A DNA stretch of 64,000 nucleotides from the NCBI GenBank assembly GCA_015143295.1, contig CM026553.1:3557912-3621911 (forward strand), read 5' to 3'. A model generated the notes under the pieces. The model had not been told where the DNA came from. It was given only the letters and a program-made list of their open reading frames with translations, and searched no databases. Both the position numbers and the translations under genes were made by a program. Within the stretch, counting starts at the first letter, position 1; each line of letters starts with the position of its first letter. This document shows, piece after piece, positions 56,393 through 64,000 of the stretch. This DNA is from Tetracentron sinense. Lineage: Eukaryota > Streptophyta > Magnoliopsida > Trochodendrales > Trochodendraceae.

Positions 56393-57020
56393 TTGGGTTT
56401 TCTTCTGACTTCCGAGCACCACAGGATGCAACTCCTCCGTGTATTTAACAACGCCCATGTGACACCAGATATCACGACCGAGAAACTAGAGCATATGGCG
56501 AGGCAAGTGCTAGAACCACGAGTCATCTCCTTTACAGAAGAAGAGATACCGGATGGAGATAGGGACCATACCCGGGCCCTCTATATTGCAGTACAGTGCA
56601 TGGACAGAACTCTCTCTTTGGTACTAATCGATAACGGCTCCGGCCTAAACGTCTGTACTCTGTCAATGCTACAAAGCCTGGGTATGGATCTCAGCCATGT
56701 AAAGAAGAGATCCATGACAATACGGGCTTTCAACAACTCAACAAGGCAGAATCTGGGTGATATCGATCTAGCTATCAGAGTTGGACCTATCAGTTTACTA
56801 CAAACTTTCAAGTCGTAAATGTGCCTGTCTCATTCACCTTGCTCCTCGGGAGGCCGTGGATTCACGTGACTGGAGCCATTCCCTCCTCTCTGCACCAGAG
56901 AATCAAGTTTATCCAAGAAGACCACCTAGTCGTAATTCCATCAGAGGAATTGGCAAGTTCCTTCGGGGATGTCCAAGAGCTTGGGCAAGGCACATCCTTC
57001 ATGACCTATCAGTTTGAGTA
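56393..57020 (+). pseudogene. Protease region of Tat/Ogre-type element (fossil)
   Basis: LVLIDNGSGLNVCTLSMLQSLG holds the Tat-type aspartic protease site (D-N-G-S). VRAFNN- and LGRPWIH-like motifs follow as in this family. It is broken. Confidence 0.8.
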
Positions 57021-57059
57021 GGTTAGTTCTATAGCCCAGATAGAAAAGTAGAACAAGCA

Positions 57060-57160
57060 GCAGGTCCCGACATTTGTCCGAATGATGGCAAAGATAAACT
57101 ACCAACCAGGGGCAGGCCTGGGAGCCCCGAAATCAGGGAATGAAGAAGAGATATACTCCT
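57060..57160 (+). other. G-patch-like segment after protease
   Basis: The translated segment has VRMMAKINYQPGAGLGAPKSG, resembling the Gly-rich G-patch motif seen after protease in Tat/Ogre polyproteins. It is short and its role is unknown. Confidence 0.5.
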
Positions 57161-57961
57161 CCGTGCTACACCGCACCATTTGGACTAGGCTACAAGCCTA
57201 CGTATCAAGATTATCTCGCCAAGCTTACACAGAAGAATAACCGGTCGATAAAACCAGAACCTCGACCCCACATTTCTGTAACCTTCCCAATCAAAACTTT
57301 CGAGCCTTACCCTACTGCACCCGTTGCCTCAACCCCTCAGCCTAAAGCTGAATTGTCAGGGAATCCAGACCTCGAAAATCTTCAGCCTGGCCACTTTTGT
57401 TTGACGAGCTGACTATCGAAGATGCTGCAGTAAAAGTAGAATATCTAGCAGGAGAGCAGATTTGTACCTTCTCCAATAGCGCTGAAGCATCATCTAGTCT
57501 CCAGCCACTGATCCGTTGGTGGATTGAGGCTCTCACAATCGAGGCCAGCTAGGATCGGGGCACCAGCAGTGCAAAAAAGGTCAAGCAGTGAAGAAGCATC
57601 ACCCTTCTTCTCCTTCTATTTCTCTTTGCTCCAATTTGCAAAATCCAAATGTTAGGCCACTGTCGGCCTCCTTCTTTTTGGTTGAGTTAACTTTTGTAAT
57701 AGCAATCTCACTTGTTTTTATAAATGAAATCTAACTTTTGACTCAAAATCTTGTTTTGCATAAAAACATTTTGACTGATGATGAAAATCACACAGACTCT
57801 TCTCCTAGAAGGCCCAGTGTCCTTAATCCACCAAAAAAATGAAAAATCATAAGCATGCTAAACTTAGCTAATTGATTTACCAGGAAATTACATGCACTAA
57901 GGCTTCCCCTGAAACCCTTCTGGAACTAACGGAAGTGGAATATAACTCAGAGCAGGAAGAG

Positions 57962-60135
57962 TGTAGAACCCTGAAAATTTTTGCACATGACTTGGAATGT
58001 GTGTTAAGGCATGATGCCTTTGTAATCTCCAATTCCATGAAATGAAAGTTTGGAAACCTTTGAGAATTTCGCAAGAACGCTTTAAAATATTTATTAATAT
58101 GCCGTAGCCTTAGAAAGGTCCTAGTCATGTTTAGAAGAGGTCAAAAGGGAAGTAGGATAAGTCGAAGTAGTAAGAATGGGTGAAAAATAGGCTTAGTATC
58201 AAAACCTGTAGAGAACTGATCACTCGGTCACGAGAGCGATCAATCGGTCCACAACCGATCGATCGGCTGCTATCGACTGGTGCACTTTTTGTATGGAAAA
58301 AAAATTCCAGAGAGCGTGTTTTTGACCGATCGCTCGGTCAAGAACACCGGTCGCTTGGTAGGCGACCGATCGCTCGGTATTGACCACTGATCGATTGGTA
58401 TATCGCGTTTTGCAGAATTTCATTAAGGGTTTTTTTGTCATTCGGGGTTCATACACCCTTAGGCATCAATTTGAGAGAAAGGGAGAGAGGAGAAAAGGGG
58501 ATTCTAACCTAGGTTTCCAACTTAAGAAGGAATCAAAGGGTTTGAAAACCCTACATCACCACAAGCTTAGATTTCCTCAAACTCACGGTTCAAGCACTTG
58601 AGGAGCACGTTCTCCAAGCTAGGGCAGTAACTCCACACACGATTGGAGGGTTCTTCCTCATCCTATTCAAGTTCGGTACCTTATGTTACCCTCCTAGTTC
58701 ATATACTTACTTTTTCTTCCATTCTTTATTGTTTTCCCTAACGTATGAACATAATGGGAGATGGATTGAGGTGTGGAATTGAATGTGGGGCAATGGATGC
58801 CGTGTGGATGTGTTGTAATGAATGAAATGAGAAGGGTATTGTATCAATAATGAACACACAAGCATGTTGTGAACATAAACTCATCTAGATGAGCATGATA
58901 TAGGCTTTAACCAATAATGTACACACTACATGTTTGATGAAATGCCAAGGTGAAGAAAATGAATTATAAACCAAGAAAGTTATGATTTAAAGTGTATGCA
59001 ATTGCTAGGATTTATGATAGTGTGTTTAATTTCCTTTTTCCAACGGCATGAATAATTACTTGTTGAAATAAATGTTATGCTATACTTTGTTGAATCCCAA
59101 ATGTCATATTTAATTCCAAGTTAAAGAATGTACACAATTTCACGAGCACGGCATGCATGACATGGTTTACCGCTGTTTTCAAGAATAAGGTTTTAGAGGT
59201 AGGATATATCTTACGATATGTTTTGCCTCGCTTTTGAGAAGAATAAGAACAAGCATTGCGCATGAGGGAGTTTACACTTCCCTCCCTTCAAGATTGAAAG
59301 AGGGGTCTCCCCTCACTTACAAGTACATATCATTGAAAAAAAGGTCTCCCTTCCCTCTCAAGTGCATCTCATTAAAAGAGGGGTCTCCCCTCCCTCCCAA
59401 GTGCATCTCACAAGTTACATGAGCATGTTTAAATTCCAAACAAGCACGCATGACATAACACGCATGACATGACACGCATGACAGAAAAGCAAGACAGAGG
59501 TGATAAGTTTTTCAAGCACGAAAAGAGTATTTTAAGTCAAGTCAAGTGCATGATGATTTCAAGAGTTTTATCGGTTTTTATGTGATGCAAGCAGGCATAT
59601 AAATTGTTTTACTGTCCTGTTATTATATGAATTGCTTCCTACTTTATATATCGTTATTGTTATGCTGTGACTGTTGGTTAACATTTGGTACACGCTGAGT
59701 ATTCCATGCTCAGCCGTACGTTTATGTCGGCAGGTATTGAGGGAGCTGTCGCTCCTTTCGACATCTGTGCTCCTGGCCCATGGGTTGAAGAGGAGTACGT
59801 TGAGGAACCTATGGAGGAGCCTCATGTAGACGAGTATTATTAGGTTGTAGATTCTGAGTGATTGTGGGTGAGTGTGAGAGATTGTACTAATGTATTTTTG
59901 GCGGGTATGTCCGCACTTTCTTTTGTTTCATTTTGTACAACTTGGATCATGTATATATACTTAGAGGTTTGGTTAGTCTTCTGCTATGCCATGTTAGTTA
60001 TGTTTCCGCTATTATTGTCCTCTATTGTATATGCTTCAGGTATTTTGCAGGATGGTTTATCAAACAAGTTATGTAAGTCATGATAAGTCATCCAAGATTC
60101 ACTCTAACTCCTAGGGTGGATCTTGGGTCACGATA
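57962..60135 (+). repeat. Solo LTR, Tekay-type subfamily F
   Basis: A 2174-base LTR starts TGTAGAACCC and ends GGGTCACGATA. The perfect duplication AAGAG (57957-57961 and 60136-60140) marks a solo LTR. It has CCGATCGCTCGGT-type palindromes (58216-58400), a GGGGTCTCCC minisatellite (59263-59410), the stem-loop (59695-59713) and an acidic frame (59736-59843). It inserted into the Tat/Ogre element and is therefore younger than that insertion. Confidence 0.9.
59736..59843 (+). other. Short acidic reading frame in subfamily F LTR
   Basis: The frame follows GTCGGCAG, has DICAPGPWVEEEYVEE and EEPHV, and ends in EYY. It matches the frames at 2352 and 46535 at the protein level, with synonymous differences in Gly, Pro, Glu and Tyr codons. 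Confidence 0.5.
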
Positions 60136-60348
60136 AAGAGGAACCGCCTCAAGAACTCCTAGACCTTTTAGAACACAGTGAAGGGCTTCTACAGTCTAAC
60201 ATTGAGGATACTGAGACAGTGAATCTTGGATCCGAGGACAATCCACAGCTAGTCAAGATTGGCACAAGTATGAACTCTCAACAGAGAACAGATATGATAA
60301 GCTTTCTGAAAAAGGTACAGTGATGGCTTCGCCTAGTCATATACAGAC

Positions 60349-61380
60349 ATGGCCAGCCTGGACCCAGCATTGGTGGTACACAGACTGCCCCTGAATCCCG
60401 ATGTCAGACCAGATAAGCAGAAACTGAGACGGATGAGACTTGAATGGTCGCAGAAAATTAAAGAGGAAGTAGAAAAGCAGATCAACGCAGGATTCCTGGC
60501 AGTAGCAATCTACCCTGAATGGTTGGGCAACATTGTGCCCATACCTAAAAAGGATGGTAAAGTCCGGATGTGCATCGACTACCGGAACTTGAATAGGGCA
60601 AGCCCCAAAGATAATTTCCCTCTCCCGCACATCGACATTCTAGTCGACAATACCGTGGGGCATGAGACTCTCTCATTCATGGATGATTTCTCCTGATATA
60701 ACCAGATCAGAATGGCAGAAGAAGACATGGAGAAAACCTCCTTCATCACACCTTGGGGCACGTTCTACTACAAGGTCATGCCTTTTGGAGTCAAGAATGC
60801 AGGGGCAACCTATCAGAGGGCCATGACGGCACTGTTTCATAACATGATCCACAAGACAACTGAGGTCTACGTGGATGACATGATCATCAAATTGCCTACT
60901 GTCAAGCAATACCCGAAAGACCTAAAAAGACTCTGTAACAAACTCAGAGAGTTCAGCCTGAGACTGAATCCGACCAAATGTGTCTTTGGAGCCTCATCAA
61001 GAAAGTTCCTTGGCTTTATTATCAGCAAGAAAGGTATTGAGATCGATCCTGCCAAAGCAAAGGCTATCATTGAAATGCCAGTTCCCCAGACTGAAAAGGA
61101 GATCTGTGATTTCCTAGGCAGAGTTCAGTACATCAGTTGGTTCATCTCTCAGCTAACTCCGATCTACGAGTCGATTCTTAAGCTTCTCCGGAAGAATATA
61201 CCGACAGTTTCAACAGACGAGTGTCAGGAAGCCTTTGATAGAATAAAGCAATACATGCTCAACCCTCTAGTACTTGTGCCCCTTACGTCGGGACGACCCT
61301 TACTACTCTACATCTTAATGCAAGAAACCTTTATGGGGTACGTCCTAGCACAGGATGATGAGACAGGCAGAATAGAGTAA
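60349..61380 (+). pseudogene. Reverse transcriptase region of Tat/Ogre-type element (fossil)
   Basis: RT motifs seen are GFLAVAIYPEWLGNIVPIPKK, RMCIDYRNLNRASPKD, PLPHIDILVD, VMPFGVKNAGATYQ and VYVDDMI with the catalytic DD. LGF and FLGRVQYISWFI follow. The SPKDNFPLP and NAGATYQR forms are typical of Tat rather than chromoviruses. It is broken. Confidence 0.85.
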
Positions 61381-61720
61381 GCCATCTACTACATCAGTAA
61401 ATGCTTGCTGGAGTACGAAGAGAGGTACAACCCTCTTGAAAAGACATGTCTAGCACTGGTCTGGGCAACTCAGCGTCTATGGCACTATCTGCTGTCTTAC
61501 CCAGTAATCCTAATCTCCTGGATAGACCCACTCAAGTACCTGTTGGAAAAGCCAACCACCACCAGAAGGACTGTTTGATGGCTCATGATGTTGTTTGAAT
61601 TCGACATCACATACATGACATAGAAGTTAATCAAGGGGCAGACAATAACAGATCACTTGGCCCACAACCCAACAGAGGACTATGTCTCAGTACATGATCA
61701 GTTTCCAGACGAAGCCATCC
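61280..61720 (+). pseudogene. First RNase H region of Tat/Ogre-type element (fossil)
   Basis: RPLLLYILMQ, GYVLAQDDETG, AIYYISKCLLEYEERYNPLEK and CLALVWATQRLWHYLL are the RNase H and connecting part directly after RT. It is broken. Confidence 0.75.
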
Positions 61721-61749
61721 TGTATGCAGAAGCAGAAGAACAAGAGTAC

Positions 61750-62130
61750 TCCGATTAGAAGTTATATTTTGATGGAGCTGCTAACAGTCACGGGCATAGG
61801 GTAGGAGCAGTTCTGCTCTCACCCAAAAGAGCACACCTCCCTATATCAGTCAAGCTGAAATTCAGATGCTCCAACAATGAAGCAAAATATGAGGCATGCA
61901 TAGTCGGTATAAAAGAATCCCTGAGCATTGGGATTGAAGAGTTAGACGTCTACGGGGACTCATCTCTAGTAATCTGTCAAGCAAACGAATCTTGGGCCAT
62001 CTGAGAAGCAAGGCTAGTCCCGTATTTAGCTTATCTTAATATGCTGATTGCTTAGTTAAGAAGAATCACCTTCAGCCACCGAGCCAGGAATCATAACAGG
62101 TTTGCCGATGCACTGGCTACCCTCGTCTCT
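61750..62130 (+). pseudogene. Second (archaeal-type) RNase H region (fossil)
   Basis: YFDGAANSHGHRVGAVLLSP, NNEAKYEACIVGI and LDVYGDSSLVICQ match the additional RNase H that Tat/Ogre elements carry after the first. The catalytic D, E and D are visible in these motifs. It is broken. Confidence 0.8.
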
Positions 62131-62352
62131 ATGGTTCAGATCCCTACGGGCATCATGCTTTTTCTAGTTGAGATTCAACAGCAGGAGCAGCCTGCCTACT
62201 GCCTTGAGTTGGATGCAGTATCTGACAACAAGCCTTGGTACACTGAAATCAAGTAATATCTCGAGGACAGGACTTTCCCCCTCGATACCACCAAAACTGA
62301 CCGCCGGGCGATTAGAAGACTGGCTATCCAGTTCGACCTTTCAGGAGGAGCC

Positions 62353-63441
62353 TTGTACAAGAGATCGCCAAATCTGATCTGGCTCAGATGCCTTGACTTC
62401 AGTGAAGCAGCACTGGTAGTTGAAGAAGTTCATGGAAGAACTTGTGGTCTACACATGAATGGGTTACTGCTCTCCAAAAAGATTCTCAGACTGGGCTACT
62501 ACTGGTCTACAATGGAAGCTGACTATTGTAAACACATACAGAAATGCCACCAGTGCCAGATCTATGCTGACAAGATCAATGTACCGCTAGCAAGGCTCCA
62601 CAACTTGACTACTTCTTGACCATTCCTTGCCTGGGGTATCGACGTTATCGGGCCCATAGCTCCGAAAGGATCAAACGGACATCGATTCATACTAGTAGCA
62701 ATCAATTACTTCACAAAATGGGTCGAGGTAGCCTCTTATGCCAATGTCGGAGCTTCTGTGGTCCAACGCTTCCTGAGAAGGGATATCATCTGTCGGTACG
62801 GAGTCCCATATGAGATTATGACAAACAATGCTCTTAATTTCTACTACAAGGGAATGACTGATCTCTACAAGAATTTCAAAATACAGCATCACAACTCCAC
62901 ACCATACAGGCCTCAGACTAATGGTGCAGTGGAAGCAGCCAATAAAAACCTGAAGAAAATCATTGAGAAGATGGCGACCAACTACTTTGCTTGGCATGAG
63001 ATGCTCCCATACACACTCATGGCTTACAGAACGTCCATCAGGACCTCAACTGGGACAACACCATTTTCTTTGGCTTATGGTATAGAAGTAGTCCTCCCCA
63101 TCGAAGTACAAATCCTATCATTGCGTGTGTTAATGGAAACAGAGTTGTCAGAAGCAGAATGGGCACAAACCCGGTATAAGCAATTGAACCTGATTGAAAA
63201 ATTACGACTGAAAGCCATCAATCATTTACAGGCCTATCAGAGGCATATGGCTAGGGTGTTCAATAAGAAATTCAGGCCTCGCAGCATCGAAGTCTGTGAC
63301 TTGGTCCTCCGGAAAGTGTTACCAAATCGCCCTGACCCAAGGGGCAAGTTCACACCAAACTATGAAGGCCCGTACATCGTCCGAGACAAATTCTCTGGCG
63401 GTGCCCTTCGGCTCGAGCAGATGGACGATGAAGGTCTCTGA
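62353..63441 (+). pseudogene. Integrase region of Tat/Ogre-type element (fossil)
   Basis: The zinc-binding HHCC region is near 62420-62560 (CHQCQIYADK). The core has AINYFTKWVE-like, YGVPYEI, NFYYKGM, PYRPQTNGAVEAANKN and AYRTSIRTSTGTTPF motifs. The C-terminal GPYIV motif follows near 63365. It is broken. Confidence 0.8.
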
Positions 63442-63483
63442 GAGCCCATCAACATGGACAAAATCAAGAGATATTACGCTTAG

Positions 63484-64000
63484 GGTCTAGATCTGATAGG
63501 CAGTTTGTACTCTTAGCTTCTCCGGTAAATGATAGGAAGCCATCCTTGGCACACTCCTCATCCCTAAAATTATAAACCCTTTTACAAAAATCAATGAAAT
63601 CCGCTAGTTAGCCCTTCGAGCCTAACAACCTTTCTTTCATAAAATCTTTTCGGGGACACCCTCCCTTACTAGCCTGTGGCATTTGTTGAACTACGTCATG
63701 ACCTGATCCTGCAAAGGATACATAGGAAACCTGAAAAATCAGGTGCGGTCACAAAAAGGGATAATTACTCCCCAACTCTCCCCAAGCAGAGTCCCTTCTC
63801 CCCAGAAAGAGACACCTCACCAATTCTCCTCATAGAGTCATTACCCAAGCAAAAGTCCTCTCGACTTCCCAGACGAATTGATTCTCAAGGGTACAAAATT
63901 TCCATTCAAGGAAATCTCAAAATAGAAGTCGAAACATTCTTAAAGTCAGAAAATGCCCCGCAGAGACAACCTCTCTGGATTCTCTTCAAATCTTCTTTCA
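63484..64000 (+). other. 3' untranslated part of Tat/Ogre-type element
   Basis: After the pol terminator there is no recognisable coding sequence. Pyrimidine-rich stretches (CTCCCC repeats) occur from 63760. Tat/Ogre elements often have a long 3' untranslated region, so the 3' LTR probably lies beyond the window. Confidence 0.6.

Larger units (their letters stand above)
48792..64000 (+). mobile_element. Tat/Ogre-type Ty3/gypsy retrotransposon, runs off the edge
   Basis: The element has a 2848-base 5' LTR, a PBS unlike tRNA-Met, an extra ORF1 before gag, gag, protease, RT, RNase H, a second (archaeal-type) RNase H and integrase. ORF1 upstream of gag and the second RNase H are marks of the Tat/Ogre lineage. 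A Tekay-type solo LTR (57962-60135, TSD AAGAG) interrupts it between protease and RT. No 3' LTR or PPT is seen before 64000. It is a fossil with a dozen or more breaks. Its age cannot be estimated without the second LTR. Confidence 0.85.

Overview
The window is intergenic DNA of a flowering plant. The evidence is: Ty3/gypsy retroelements of the Tekay/Del and Tat/Ogre types, SIRE-like Ty1/copia pieces, an L1-type plant LINE ending in an RNase H domain, CACTA, hAT-like, MITE, SINE and Helitron traces, and one host gene of the plant X8 (CBM43) family. The species cannot be named from the sequence. I see no bacterial-style operons, CRISPR array or rRNA, and I recognised no tRNA gene.

Layout. 1-333 is a LINE tail. 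About 334-30850 is a deep nest. An old Tekay-type element (LTR pieces 334-373, 10264-10405 and 12816-14039; gag pieces 14210-14670, 27566-27770 and 30548-30850) was split by a full-length Tekay element (374-10263, TSD TAATG), a solo LTR (10406-12815, TSD AACTA), a composite block (14671-27557, with two copia pieces, a LINE, a non-coding LTR-like element and a solo LTR at 24335-26990, TSD GGTGG) and a minus-strand solo LTR (27771-30547, TSD TATAC). From 30850 to 40850 the content changes to DNA transposons and small repeats: a CACTA gene remnant, a degenerate minisatellite, nested TIR elements, four fold-back MITEs, a SINE-like pair and hAT-like elements. The host gene lies at 41281-43156 (minus) and carries a small Helitron in its last intron. 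From 44171 onward LTR DNA returns: a long Tekay-type LTR, two LTR fragments, and a Tat/Ogre element from 48792 past the right edge, itself split by a solo LTR (57962-60135, TSD AAGAG).

Most interesting signal. The Tekay-type LTRs are too different to be simple copies, yet share a fixed internal plan: a conserved box with AAGTTGAATCGTC, a cluster of short palindromes whose sequence differs between subfamilies, usually a TATA box, a donor-like GTTAGTA, a subfamily-specific minisatellite, a conserved stem-loop (CTGAGTA...TACTCAG), an acceptor-like GTCGGCAG, and then a short acidic reading frame whose differences between LTRs fall mostly at third codon positions. I know of no description of an LTR-encoded acidic peptide in this clade. 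It is the best candidate here for something undescribed.

Limits. All similarities were judged by eye. Family names rest on motifs I recognise, not on searches. Edges without TSDs are approximate.
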